Shown here one piece after another: positions 20,756 to 32,002 of a stretch of 64,000 nt of DNA (the first letter of the stretch is position 1; each line of letters starts with the position of its first letter). The notes beneath the pieces were generated by a model. That model was not told where the DNA came from. It was given only the letters and a program-made list of their open reading frames with translations, and searched no databases. Position numbers and translations under genes: made by a program. This DNA is from Lotus japonicus. Its lineage: Eukaryota; Streptophyta; Magnoliopsida; Fabales; Fabaceae. The stretch is taken from positions 20,226,150 to 20,290,149 of the forward strand of contig NC_080042.1 of the NCBI RefSeq assembly GCF_012489685.1, written 5' to 3'.

Positions 20756-21756
20756 AGCATTTACGATTGTAGTTAAATCTCGGAAAGTTGAAGATGATAT
20801 GTGTAACACCCCAATTTCCAGGTGTGACTTTAGTAACCAAAAATAATCTCTACGCGGAAAACAGGTAATTTTTTTTCGTTTTCTTTCCTTTAAATCAAAA
20901 CGATAAGGAAGTAAAGACAAAACCCAACTACTCAACTAACCGATATACAACAAATATAAACATGTACAGCCTCAGCTGCACTTCCACGTCCCACACACTC
21001 ACAGTGACTCCAAAGCAGTGTGCCCGTAGGCAAATATATACAGACCCAGAAGTGTAAGTGAGAAAATTATGATTACAAACCACTAGGAGAAAGTCGGCCT
21101 CAATATGGCCTAAGCAAAGACCCCTATGGTCCAACTGACTCACTGTGATCCCTCAGTAAGAGAACCACACAAAAAGTCATGCGTCGGAAACCTACCCGAT
21201 CCCAAAAGCAAAACGAATCAGAGCTATTACAGTAACAACCAACTCCAAAAGACTCTAACCACCCATACCCCACACTACTATCATCGACCCTCCCTCGATC
21301 AGGCATGAAGTCCGGGTCCTCGTCGAAAGCTTCAGTAATAATCGTTCCGCTCCGGGTCTTTCCCGCACAACGAATCATCATGAACCGGCTGACAGACGCC
21401 TGGCAGCAGGCCGACCGCCCAAACACAAACATACAAACAAAGCCAAGGCGCTAGGGTCAACTTACAGAATACAATAGATATACAATCAACTTGTGATAAA
21501 GGGGATATATACATATGTTGTATATATATACATATAAGTTATGTATTGCCTACTCTAAGGTATATACATAACATGTTCTCGAATCTCCTACACAGTTCAA
21601 TCATTAATACCTAACGATGTTCAACAACATCAAATCATCATAATCTCAACATATGAAGTTAGGTGATAAGGTTAGTCAAACAATGTATCGTCCTCCCAAC
21701 ACACACGTATCCAACTAAACCAATGTTCCCTGTCGTTGCCCTAGGGTAAACGACGA

Positions 21757-22113
21757 TGAAATCTCACGCTTCCATGAAGTCTCACGCTTCAATGGGGTCT
21801 TACGCTTTCACGAAGTCTCACGCTTCAGTGAAATCTCACACATTCACGAAGTCTCACGCTTCAGTGAAGTTTCGCGCCTTCACGAAGTCTCACGCTTCAG
21901 TGAAGTTGCACGCCTCCGCAAAGTCTCCCGCTTCAGCAAAGGTGTACGCCTCCGCAAAGTCTCCCGTTTCAGCGAAGGTTCCCGTCTCCACGAGGTCTCC
22001 CGCCTCAGTGAAGTTTCTGCTTTCACGAAGTCTCACGCCTCAGTGAAGCTTACTCACTTTCACGAAGTCTCACGCTTCAGTGAAGTTCCATGCTTTCACG
22101 AAGTCTCACGCCT
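21757..22113 (-). repeat. Hairpin array 1 in D 3' LTR: 18-bp units, wobble-paired stems
   Basis: About sixteen imperfect units based on aagtctcacgcttcagtg. Adjacent units form hairpins: ttcac-gaag, loop tctcacg, cttc-a-gtgaa (21807-21832 and repeats), with one bulged base. Variants keep pairing: cac-gagg with cctc-a-gtg (about 21988-22008), and cat-gaag with cttc-a-atg. In 21914-21943 the stem pairs fully only on the minus (sense) strand, using G-U pairs. Confidence 0.75.
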
Positions 22114-22114
22114 C

Positions 22115-22280
22115 AGTGAAGCTTCCCGTTCTTCACTATGGATGGACCATTCCCGTTATCCATCCTGGATGAACCATTCCCGTTATTCATCCTTGGTGAA
22201 CCATTCCCGTTATTCACCATATGATGAACCATTCCCGTTATTCATCATTTATGCAAGGTGAACCATTCCCGTTATTCACC
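22115..22280 (-). repeat. Hairpin array 2 in D 3' LTR: six hairpins, constant loop, covarying stems
   Basis: Five units share the 12-base loop ccattcccgtta, flanked by perfect complementary arms that differ from unit to unit: GGATGGA/TCCATCC (22140-22165), GGATGAA/TTCATCC (22167-22192), TGGTGAA/TTCACCA (22194-22219), ATGATGAA/TTCATCAT (22221-22248), GGTGAA/TTCACC (22257-22280). A sixth at 22115-22137 has arms AGTGAAG/CTTCACT and loop cttcccgtt. Confidence 0.9.
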
Positions 22281-22365
22281 CGATTGATGCAATATGGTTA
22301 GCCAAACAACGAATCGCCCTTACCACGAAAGTGTGTAGCTCACAACCCAATCTCAACAAACCCAT

Positions 22366-22517
22366 GAGTTAGTGTCGGTCAATACAACACAACTCGGAGT
22401 AAGTGTCGGTCAATACAACACAACTCCATCCACAGAATACACAAGGGTCTAGTGTCGGTCAATACAACACCGCCCAAACAACAAGAGCACTAGGTGTCGG
22501 TCAATACAACACGGCTC
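22366..22517 (-). repeat. Hairpin array 3 in D 3' LTR: four hairpins with core GTGT/ACAC
   Basis: Four units share GTGT, loop cggtcaataca, ACAC. The outer arms differ but pair: GAGTT/AACTC (22366-22395), GGAGT/ACTCC (22396-22427), GGG/CCC (22445-22475, weaker), GAGC/GCTC (22485-22517). Spacing is irregular, so this is not a simple tandem repeat. Confidence 0.75.
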
Positions 22518-23091
22518 CACAACACTCCCCAAGAGTACTAAAGTACTCGGTGACTTCAATCATCACCATAGCTCACCTTAGTGGCTTTCCCCAATTCCGA
22601 TAACTCTCCAAACCCACAACAAAGGTCGACTTTTCCCCGTCTTTCGTAAATGTTTTCCCCTTTAGTTCTCCTATAACTATTCATTTAGTAAAAATGTTTC
22701 GAATTGAATTAGTCAGGTTATGAGTTTATTTCTCAAAGTCTAAGTCTCCCAAAGTCTCTAGTTTACAAAATTCTATTCATTCTAGGATTTCCGAAAACCA
22801 ACCACCCAAAAGAAGTTTCCCGGGGAAAGTCTAAGTAAACCAACGAATCCCAACAAATGGCTAAGTCCCAAACCCCTCGTTTGAACTTGCCTAGGGTTGT
22901 TCATCCAACCCGAAACATCAAAGATCACCAGATCAATGAATCTCCACTCCGAAGTCGCGTCAAAACGCACAATCCAACAAAGCACAACATCACAACATCA
23001 GTTCATCAACATAATCAACATCAAAGTAAAGCATAAGTCGAATGGATCGACGCCTATCATGCGTTCATAGCTAATATATATGTAAGTTGCC

Positions 23092-23100
23092 CTAACCTCG
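23092..23100 (-). promoter_or_regulatory. Donor-like site in the D LTR
   Basis: Minus strand CGAG|GTTAGGGCAACTTAC; the position and the GGCAACTTAC context match the A and N donor-like sites. Confidence 0.35.
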
Positions 23101-23975
23101 AGCTGTTCCAGCTTCGCAAACAAAGTTCTCCTCAAACAATTGCTCTGAGTCTTCCAAAGTTCCCTCAACTGAACCTCGGAGAAAAACAAAGCAGAACCCA
23201 AACAAAATCGATTAGTTCGATCGCAAAACAATACATAAACGATAGACAAAGCACTAAAGCTTCAGAATAGGACAATCAGGTACGAAAAGACAAGTTTTCG
23301 AAAACGAAAACTCCCTCCCCAACACTACAAGGTCACGGCCACAAAGGAAAAAGGGCTTCGGCTCTTTTTCTTCGATCAAATCAGTTTACAAGGTAGTTTT
23401 AGGGTAAAACTAAGGCAAAGAAACTGTCAGAACAATTTTCGGACAATCGGGCCGAAATACGACTATCCAGGGGCATTTTGGTCCAAAATAAAGGCTCAAA
23501 ACTTCAAAGTTATCAGTTCTGAAAACAAATTTGACAGCAACGATCCTCATGACATCCGTGACAACAAATCCTAAAGGCACGAAGTCAAATTATGACTTTT
23601 CGACAATAAAGTTTCGAAATGTGAGACAAAAAGGTTTTGAAACAGTTTTTCAGATCCTGGACAACTGAATCGCAATCAGAGTTTACTGACAGAGGTTTTA
23701 GACTCAGGGGAACGTAAGGAACATAACCCAACCAAGAAATCGAAGAAATCGGACCATTTTAGAAAAAACTCAAAACTGTGAGCACAGAAACGACTTCAAA
23801 AACGCAACAGAAACAACAATCAGAGGTAGGAATCGTGTTAGTTACCTCGATACCTAGAAGTAGGGACGAACTGCACGAAGATTGGTCAAGTTTTCGCGGA
23901 AATCCCCTCCCCCCTTGCTCTCCACGAAATCAGCCACAAATGGAGGAAAAATGGAAGATATTTTGCTTTTTCGCC

Positions 23976-23983
23976 TATTTATA
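23976..23983 (-). promoter_or_regulatory. TATA box in D 3' LTR
   Basis: Minus strand TATAAATA in a GCCTATAAATAGGC context, about 700 bp into the LTR. The 5' LTR copy, which would drive D transcription, is at 31301-31308. Confidence 0.6.
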
Positions 23984-24674
23984 GGCGGGCGAAATCGCGG
24001 GAAAATGAAAATTTCGCGATTCCGATTTTTGCAGCACGTTCACCGAGGAATTCTAAGAGAGATTCTAGCGTCAGAATTCCAGAACTCAAAACAAATATCT
24101 ATGATATGGGAAAAACGATATCGAAAATCTCAAAAGCGGTGTAAGTTAAATCTGTCCCGAAAAACTACTTTTTGCTGTGATCGCCGGACGACAAAACTTC
24201 CTTCTGAAGAAAGATTGGAAACGTCGAAACAAATCTGGCAACGCGGACGGAATCTTCGTTAGAAGTCCCGAATAGAAAAAGTCTTCATCCATTGCTCAAA
24301 AATAGGGTTTCGAAGCAAAGAAATTAGCGTCGGCGGACATCCGAAAAGTGAAACCTATCGTGCGTACAGTCCAGAGTTCCGAAATGAAACGCTGGTCGAT
24401 GGAAAAATAAAGAGAATCTTTAAATTTTCCGAGAGTTCGAAATCTCACTCAAAACGTTGCTTTAAGAGCGAAATAGCCTATTCTGGACACGCTCGCCATA
24501 AGGCAGGTGTGCAGACAACTCGCACTAATTCCTACAGCGACTACGCAACATACCTCAAGCAAACCTGAACTTTCTTCTTCATTGATCTTTCTCAAACAAC
24601 AAACTCCTGTCACGTTTACACTGATTCTACGCGTGAGTCGGAACTTAACTGGTTCTGCAAATCCAGGTCTTACA

Positions 24675-24686
24675 ATACTCCCCTCC
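24675..24686 (-). other. Polypurine tract of element D
   Basis: Minus strand GGAGGGGAGTAT next to the TGTAAGACC start of the 3' LTR. Confidence 0.82.
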
Positions 24687-24711
24687 AAAAAGAAAGTTTC
24701 GTCCTCGAAAC

Positions 24712-24900
24712 TCAGAGTTCTGCGAAAAGTCCGGAATACAGTTCCTTGATCTCGTCCTCCAATTCCCATGTAGTATTGCCCGGGTCATTGTTCCTCATAA
24801 CCTTTACTTAAGCAATCTGTTTTGCCCTTGATTGTTCCACGCTTCTATTCCCACTGCTAACTGTCGGCGCCTCAAAAGACAAACCATCATTCAACTTCAT
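24712..24900 (-). pseudogene. Chromodomain remnant of element D, internal stop
   Basis: A 62-codon frame on the minus strand from ATG 24900 to TGA 24712-24714. It resembles the integrase chromodomain end (TTWELEDEIKELYSGLF) and is broken by an in-frame TAA at 24808-24810. It is decayed compared with the versions in N and C. Confidence 0.6.
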
Positions 24901-27200
24901 GTCGTCTGGCTCGATCATTTGCGTCGGATCTCTGCTTGAAATGATACCGGTTGGCATTCCGTGCAGTCGCACAACCTTAGCCACTTACTTCTTTACTTTC
25001 GGTCGTCCGAAATTCTTCTTAAACTCGGTGCCTCTCTGTCATTTCAAAGTAAATACTCAACTTGTCCTCGTGATCTTCATCTACAGTCCAAAACTCCACT
25101 TGTCCGTTCGATAACTCCTAGACGAAATATTGCGTTGGAATCTAATAGTCCATTAACGTCACATCCAACTTCGTAACTATCATCACTCGCAAATCAATCT
25201 CCTACTTAGTCACCATTCGAATTAAAAATCGACTTATGTCCTTATTTCTTGTCCTTCACTAATCTTATCCCCTTCAACATCAAGTTATCAACAACTTATA
25301 AGATAATCCTCTTCTTAATATCTAACAATCCATTATTATCGTCTTCTTCCTTAGAACTTCCCTCACTCAAACCTATTTACACTTACTGAAATCCCTAACA
25401 CTTCGCACCAATCGAGACTTATCCTCTAGAAGATTAAATCATAACTATACCTCAAGGGACTTAACTAGCCATCTTATCATCCGATCCTTCAACATTCTGA
25501 GATTTAACTCTTACCGTAACCGCTAACACCACCAAATCTCTTATGTGTACAGGAATCTCAGCTCTCTAGGACAACCTTAGCCCTAGGATTCTTATTCAAC
25601 TTTAGCAAAATTCACTTGTTACCCGTAATGTGCACCATCAAAATCCATAACAAAGTTTCATCCCCTCTTAGACTCTGAGGAACTTGTCCAAACATAACAA
25701 CTTCAAGTATTCATCTTAATACTAACACTTTCCTTTTTGTCACTCCATCACCATCTCGTCACTCAACTTCTTAATCTCTCAATCAAATTCTGACAAACTT
25801 CGAGTCCTACACACCTTAGACAGACATTCATAGATTTAAAACCTAAACCTTCACCAAGTTTGGTCCTCTAATGACCTTTAATCCTTCAATACTTCTTAAA
25901 TGGATATCCGTTTCTTAAAAACTATAACTCCTTCACTCACCCAAACGACCTGACCGGTGTCGTCATGCTTTCACATTCACAACTTATTATGCCAACATCA
26001 TTCAAATCTTATCACATGGTCATTATGTCCGCAACCTCATAATCAACACCAATCGATCACCAACTTATAACCAACCTTAACACTCTACACAACCCAGAAT
26101 TCCTTTACTTCAAGATCACTCTTATATTATACATCAATGGTCTTAACCCGAAACTCACCTTCAGGACTTCAATCTTCTAAGATTCAACTCCTATTGTCAC
26201 ACCTACAACCATAAGATCTCCTACTCGTACGCGATTCTCGGCTCTCAAGATTCAATCTTAACCCTAAGATTTCAATCCAACTTAGTATATCTCACTTAGT
26301 AATCTCAGCATATTTCTTTGGAATCCATATCAACAACCTCAAGTATTCAACTTATGCTAAAACTTTCTTTCTCCAACTTAATCATTAATTCAACACTTTT
26401 CAAGCGAAAATTCATCTCTTAAGACTATAATGTCTCCACATATTAATCAAACGCTTAGCAAAACTTATTCCTCGAACTCGACTATAACAATCTAGTTCAG
26501 AGCTAATTCTTCTCACTCTTGCTACCATCAAACTATCATCTAAAACCTGATTAAATCCAACTTATTTAGTTTCTAACAATTCCACTCAGCAATCACATAA
26601 CCTATAACTTCATAACTTCCGAGAAACTACTTAATACTTTTCCAGCACTAAATCTCTTGACTTGGTCTACCTCTACTTGGAGTAATCACACAAACTTTCC
26701 TCCCAAATCCGACTAATCCTCAATCAATTCAAATTCATCTTACCCGTCCTTCTATCAAAGTCCATAACCAGCTGTGATTCCGAATATCACCCCCTCAATA
26801 TTAGGTTGATCAGGCCTAATACATCGAAGGTGGAAATTTAGAAAAACCCACTGGAACAGTCAATGAGTTCCTATCCTCCAGTAGTCACAAATATCCTGAT
26901 ACTAAATCCTTTAATGATCCCGCTACGGAACTACACACCCTCAACATGACACGTATACTACCCATACGGAATCTCCCTAAGATTCGTTCTTCAGCTACTA
27001 GCTTCCTCATAATCGCATCGGTGGAAGGCTACTTTCTAGACTTAGTGTGCTATTCCCAACCTCGTGTAACTCCTATAGTTAAAACACGAGCAACTTCGAA
27101 TAAGGTCCTACTAGGGATAATAATCATAAGATCATAGTCTAGGTCGTAAATACAAGTTAGGCGCGTCACACTCGCTTCGAAGAGAAAAGAGTAAGTTATT
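24901..27200 (-). other. Non-coding interior of element D
   Basis: 2.3 kb without a convincing frame and without RT or integrase motifs. Stretches match, as complement, the non-coding interiors of A and C, for example ccccctcaatatta near 26798. I see nothing else in it. Confidence 0.7.
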
Positions 27201-27917
27201 CTAGAATAAAAGAACAGTTAAAATATTACCATCGTTCCCACGTTCTTCCTCGTTCAACTCCTCAGCTCTTGCCCCCTCCTTGGTATGAATCCTTTCCTCT
27301 GTAGCAAATTGTTTTCCTTTCCCAACATTCCCTGATGATTCGCCCTTGAGTGCCTTACAATCTCTGGAGAAATGTCCCGGTTGGTTGCAATTAAAGCATA
27401 GTTTTCCCTTGATCTTGCACTTACTAGCATAGTGCCCTACTTCCCTGCACCTGTAACACGTCACTGCTCTTCCCGAAGTCTTGTTTCCTGTCCCTTCGGT
27501 AGCATCATTCCCTTTCATCTTACTATCAGACATTTCCTCCTGGGGTGTCTTGCAGTTCACAGCTAGATGCCCCTCTCGGTTACATTTGAAGCATCTCCGT
27601 CCAGTCACTGAGCACTTGTTAGCAAAATGCCCAAACTTTCCACAACGAGTACATGTCACACCTTTGTCACCAACTGGCTCCCCTCCAGTATCAGCAGTCG
27701 TTGGTTTGTAGACTCTTGAGATAAGATTTCTTCCCTCGGAACGCTGATATGGTCCCCACTTATGGTAGCTCTTCCTTCCGTTGTAGCCTTGGGAACCTGA
27801 CCTCATTGGTCCCCCAGCTCCAGTTCGGTTCATTCCTCTTTGTTGATACATTGTTGTCGCCATCAGTCGTTGATGATGCTCACGTGTAGCCTCCGCCATC
27901 CGGTTAAGATCCACCAT
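27201..27917 (-). CDS. gag: Short Gag of element D: capsid domain deleted, four zinc knuckles
   Basis: From the ATG at 27917 (MVDLNRMAEAT, matching the Gag start of A) the frame gives 238 residues. After about 12 residues it departs from the other Gags, and by residue 27 it is in the post-capsid linker (MNRTGAGGPMRSGSQ), so the whole capsid domain is missing. There are four CCHC knuckles: CTRCGKFGHFANKC, CFKCNREGHLAVNC, CYRCREVGHYASKC and CFNCNQPGHFSRDC. A, B and C have two. The frame stops at the same protease-start point (NDGNILTVL) as in A. An upstream open stretch runs to the LTR but overlaps the primer site, so I reject it as coding. It may encode an RNA-binding protein without particle-forming ability. 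Confidence 0.65.
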   Translation of the reverse strand: MVDLNRMAEATREHHQRLMATTMYQQRGMNRTGAGGPMRSGSQGYNGRKSYHKWGPYQRSEGRNLISRVYKPTTADTGGEPVGDKGVTCTRCGKFGHFANKCSVTGRRCFKCNREGHLAVNCKTPQEEMSDSKMKGNDATEGTGNKTSGRAVTCYRCREVGHYASKCKIKGKLCFNCNQPGHFSRDCKALKGESSGNVGKGKQFATEERIHTKEGARAEELNEEERGNDGNILTVLLF

Positions 27918-28111
27918 CCTATATCCCATCGAACGTCCGATTAGTACTAACCATACGGTAGCACTAGACAAACCACCCAATCCGATTGAGTAGTAACGCA
28001 AGCAATTAGAGCGAAAATCGCTCTGCAGACAATCAATTTTCACTCTTTGCAGAGTCACACAACCTAGCACAGAAGACCTATTCCCCAAAGACTCCCAAAA
28101 GACTCGACTAA

Positions 28112-28123
28112 GCTCTGATACCA
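28112..28123 (-). other. Primer-binding site of element D
   Basis: Minus strand TGGTATCAGAGC, three bases inside the 5' LTR boundary at 28127. Confidence 0.92.
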
Positions 28124-28126
28124 CAA

Positions 28127-31100
28127 TGTAACACCCCAATTTCCAGGTGTCACTTTAGTAACCAAAAATAATCTCTACGCGGAAAACAGGTAATTTTTTT
28201 TCGTTTTCTTTCTTTTAAATCAAAACGATAAGGAAGTAAAGACAAAACCCAACTACTCAACTAACCGATATACAACAAATATAAACATGTACAGCCTCAG
28301 CTGCACTTCCACGTCCCACACACTCACAGTGACTCCAAAGCAGTGTGCCCGTAGGCAAATATATACAGACCCAGAAGTGTAAGTGAGAAAATTATGATTA
28401 CAAACCACTAGGAGAAAGTCGGCCTCAATATGGCCTAAGCAAAGACCCCTATGGTCCAACTGACTCACTGTGATCCCTCAGTAAGAGAACCACACAAAAA
28501 GTCATGCGTCGGAAACCTACCCGATCCCAAAAGCAAAACGAATCAGAGCTATTACAGTAACAACCAACTCCAAAAGACTCTAACCGCCCATACCCCACAC
28601 TACTATCATCGACCCTCCCTCGATCAGGCATGAAGTCCGGGTCCTCGTCGAAAGCTTCAGTAATAATCGTTCCGCTCCGGGTCTTTCCCGCACAACGAAT
28701 CATCATGAACCGGCTGACAGACGCCTGGCAGCAGGCCGACCGCCCAAACACAAACATACAAACAAAGCCAAGGCGCTAGGGTCAACTTACAGAATACAAT
28801 AGATATACAATCAACTTGTGATAAAGGGGATATATACATATGTTGTATATATATACATATAAGTTATGTATTGCCTACTCTAAGGTATATACATAACATG
28901 TTCTCGAATCTCCTACACAGTTCAATCATTAATACCTAACGATGTTCAACAACATCAAATCATCATAATCTCAACATATGAAGTTAGGTGATAAGGTTAG
29001 TCAAACAATGTATCGTCCTCCCAACACACACGTATCCAACTAAACCAATGTTCCCTGTCGTTGCCCTAGGGTAAACGACGATGAAATCTCACGCTTCCAT
29101 GAAGTCTCACGCTTCAATGGGGTCTTACGCTTTCACGAAGTCTCACGCTTCAGTGAAATCTCACACATTCACGAAGTCTCACGCTTCAGTGAAGTTTCGC
29201 GCCTTCACGAAGTCTCACGCTTCAGTGAAGTTGCACGCCTCCGCAAAGTCTCCCGCTTCAGCAAAGGTGTACGCCTCCGCAAAGTCTCCCGTTTCAGCGA
29301 AGGTTCCCGTCTCCACGAGGTCTCCCGCCTCAGTGAAGTTTCTGCTTTCACGAAGTCTCACGCCTCAGTGAAGCTTACTCACTTTCACGAAGTCTCACGC
29401 TTCAGTGAAGTTCCATGCTTTCACGAAGTCTCACGCCTCAGTGAAGCTTCCCGTTCTTCACTATGGATGGACCATTGCCGTTATCCATCCTGGATGAACC
29501 ATTCCCGTTATTCATCCTTGGTGAACCATTCCCGTTATTCACCATATGATGAACCATTCCCGTTATTCATCATTTATGCAAGGTGAACCATTCCCGTTAT
29601 TCACCCGATTGATGCAATATGGTTAGCCAAACAACGAATCGCCCTTACCACGAAAGTGTGTAGCTCACAACCCAATCTCAACAAACCCATGAGTTAGTGT
29701 CGGTCAATACAACACAACTCGGAGTAAGTGTCGGTCAATACAACACAACTCCATCCACAGAATACACAAGGGTCTAGTGTCGGTCAATACAACACCGCCC
29801 AAACAACAAGAGCACTAGGTGTCGGTCAATACAACACGGCTCCACAACACTCCCCAAGAGTACTAAAGTACTCGGTGACTTCAATCATCACCATAGCTCA
29901 CCTTAGTGGCTTTCCCCAATTCCGATAACTCTCCAAACCCACAACAAAGGTCGACTTTTCCCCGTCTTTCGTAAATGTTTTCCCCTTTAGTTCTCCTATA
30001 ACTATTCATTTAGTAAAAACGTTTCGAATTGAATTAGTCAGGTTATGAGTTTATTTCTCAAAGTCTAAGTCTCCCAAAGTCTCTAGTTTACAAAATTCTA
30101 TTCATTCTAGGATTTCCGAAAACCAACCACCCAAAAGAAGTTTCCCGGGGAAAGTCTAAGTAAACCAACGAATCCCAACAAATGGCTAAGTCCCAAACCC
30201 CTCGTTTGAACTTGCCTAGGGTTGTTCATCCAACCCGAAACATCAAAGATCACCAGATCAATGAATCTCCACTCCGAAGTCGCGTCAAAACGCACAATCC
30301 AACAAAGCACAACATCACAACATCAGTTCATCAACATAATCAACATCAAAGTAAAGCATAAGTCGAATGGATCGACGCCTATCATGCGTTCATAGCTAAT
30401 ATATATGTAAGTTGCCCTAACCTCGAGCTGTTCCAGCTTCGCAAACAAAGTTCTCCTCAAACAATTGCTCTGAGTCTTCCAAAGTTCCCTCAACTGAACC
30501 TCGGAGAAAAACAAAGCAGAACCCAAACAAAATCGATTAGTTCGATCGCAAAACAATACATAAACGATAGACAAAGCACTAAAGCTTTAGAATAGGACAA
30601 TCAGGTACGAAAAGACAAGTTTTCGAAAACGAAAACTCCCTCCCCAACACTACAAGGTCACGGCCACAAAGGAAAAAGGGCTTCGGCTCTTTTTCTTCGA
30701 TCAAATCAGTTTACAAGGTAGTTTTAGGGTAAAACTAAGGCAAAGAAACTGTCAGAACAATTTTCGGACAATCGGGCCGAAATACGACTATCCAGGGGCA
30801 TTTTGGTCCAAAATAAAGGCTCAAAACTTCAAAGTTATCAGTTCTGAAAACAAATTTGACAGCAACGATCCTCATGACATCCGTGACAACAAATCCTAAA
30901 GGCACGAAGTCAAATTATGACTTTTCGACAATAAAGTTTCGAAATGTGAGACAAAAAGGTTTTGAAACAGTTTTTCAGATCCTGGACAACTGAATCGCAA
31001 TCAGAGTTTACTGACAGAGGTTTTAGACTCAGGGGAACGTAAGGAACATAACCCAACCAAGAAATCGAAGAAATCGGACCATTTTAGAAAAAACTCAAAA

Positions 31101-32000
31101 CTGTGAGCACAAAAACGACTTCAAAAACGCAACAGAAACAACAATCAGAGGTAGGAATCGTGTTAGTTACCTCGATACCTAGAAGTAGGGACGAACTGCA
31201 CGAAGATTGGTCAAGTTTTCGCGGAAATCCCCTCCCCCCTTGCTCTCCACGAAATCAGCCACAAATGGAGGAAAAATGGAAGATATTTTGCTTTTTCGCC
31301 TATTTATAGGCGGGCGAAATCGCGGGAAAATGAAAATTTCGCGATTCCGATTTTTGCAGCACGTTCACCGAGGAATTCTAAGAGAGATTCTAGCGTCAGA
31401 ATTCCAGAACTCAAAACAAATATCTATGATATGGGAAAAACGATATCGAAAATCTCAAAAGCGGTGTAAGTTAAATCTGTCCCGAAAAACTACTTTTTGC
31501 TGTGATCGCCGGACGACAAAACTTCCTTCTGAAGAAAGATTGGAAACGTCGAAACAAATCTGGCAACGCAGACGGAATCTTCGTTAGAAGTCCCGAATAG
31601 AAAAAGTCTTCATCCATTGCTCAAAAATAGGGTTTCGAAGCAAAGAAATTAGCGTCGGCGGACATCCGAAAAGTGAAACCTATCGTGCGTACAGTCCAGA
31701 GTTCCGAAATGAAATGCTGGTCGATGGAAAAATAAAGAGAATCTTTAAATTTTCCGAGAGTTCGAAATCTCACTCAAAACGTTGCTTTAAGAGCGAAATA
31801 GCCTATTCTGGACACGCTCGCCATAAGGCAGGTGTGCAGACAACTCGCACTAATTCCTACAGCGACTACGCAACATACCTCAAGCAATTCCTGAACTTTC
31901 TTCTTCATTGATCTTTCTCAAACAACAAACTCCTGTCACGTTTACACTGATTCTACGCGTGAGTCGGAACTTAACTGGTTCTGCAAATCCAGGTCTTACA
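28127..32000 (-). mobile_element. 5' LTR of element D (3874 bp)
   Basis: Almost identical to 20802-24674 at an offset of 7325. TATA box at 31301-31308. It carries the same three hairpin arrays and ends at the atatg duplication. Confidence 0.92.
29082..29842 (-). repeat. Hairpin arrays 1-3, D 5' LTR copy
   Basis: Same unit numbers and order as 21757-22517. One visible change, in array 2 (accattgccg near 29471 instead of accattcccg), falls in the loop of the first unit and leaves its stem intact. Confidence 0.88.
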
Positions 32001-32002
32001 AT

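Larger units (their letters stand above)
20067..20801 (+). other. Internal region of element N, left part (gag lost)
   Basis: From the primer site the sequence follows the A leader to the acceptor-like AACAG (20273). It then jumps, where gag should start, to about 80 bases that lead into the pre-chromodomain segment. The gag deletion is complete. A retroposon (20377-20755) and then element D (from 20802) interrupt the rest. Confidence 0.8.
20802..24674 (-). mobile_element. 3' LTR of element D (3873 bp)
   Basis: On the minus strand it runs from TGTAAGACCTGG (24674) to GGTGTTACA (20802). It has a TATA box (23976-23983), a donor-like site (23097) and three consecutive palindromic minisatellites (21757-22517) that replace the TTCG-type array of A and N at the same LTR position. 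Confidence 0.92.
20802..32000 (-). mobile_element. Element D: complete minus-strand gag-only chromovirus, 11.2 kb, nested in N
   Basis: LTRs at 20802-24674 and 28127-32000, a perfect duplication atatg (20797-20801 and 32001-32005), primer site (28112-28123) and polypurine tract (24675-24686), all on the minus strand. The interior is 3.45 kb: a short gag with four zinc knuckles, non-coding sequence and a broken chromodomain. The two LTRs differ at only about ten positions by eye over 3.87 kb, so D is one of the youngest insertions here. Confidence 0.93.

Noticed and set aside
21756..22046. Ser/His/Lys repeat protein (KSHASV type) in the D LTR
   Set aside because: The frame is open because the 18-bp hairpin units are a multiple of three; it is on the antisense strand of the element.
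21757..22517. CRISPR-like array
   Set aside because: Repeats are imperfect palindromic minisatellites in a plant LTR, without unique spacers or cas genes.
27918..28139. Upstream extension of the D Gag frame to 28139
   Set aside because: It runs through the primer-binding site into the LTR edge and has no Gag similarity; the ATG at 27917 aligns with the Gag start of the relatives.
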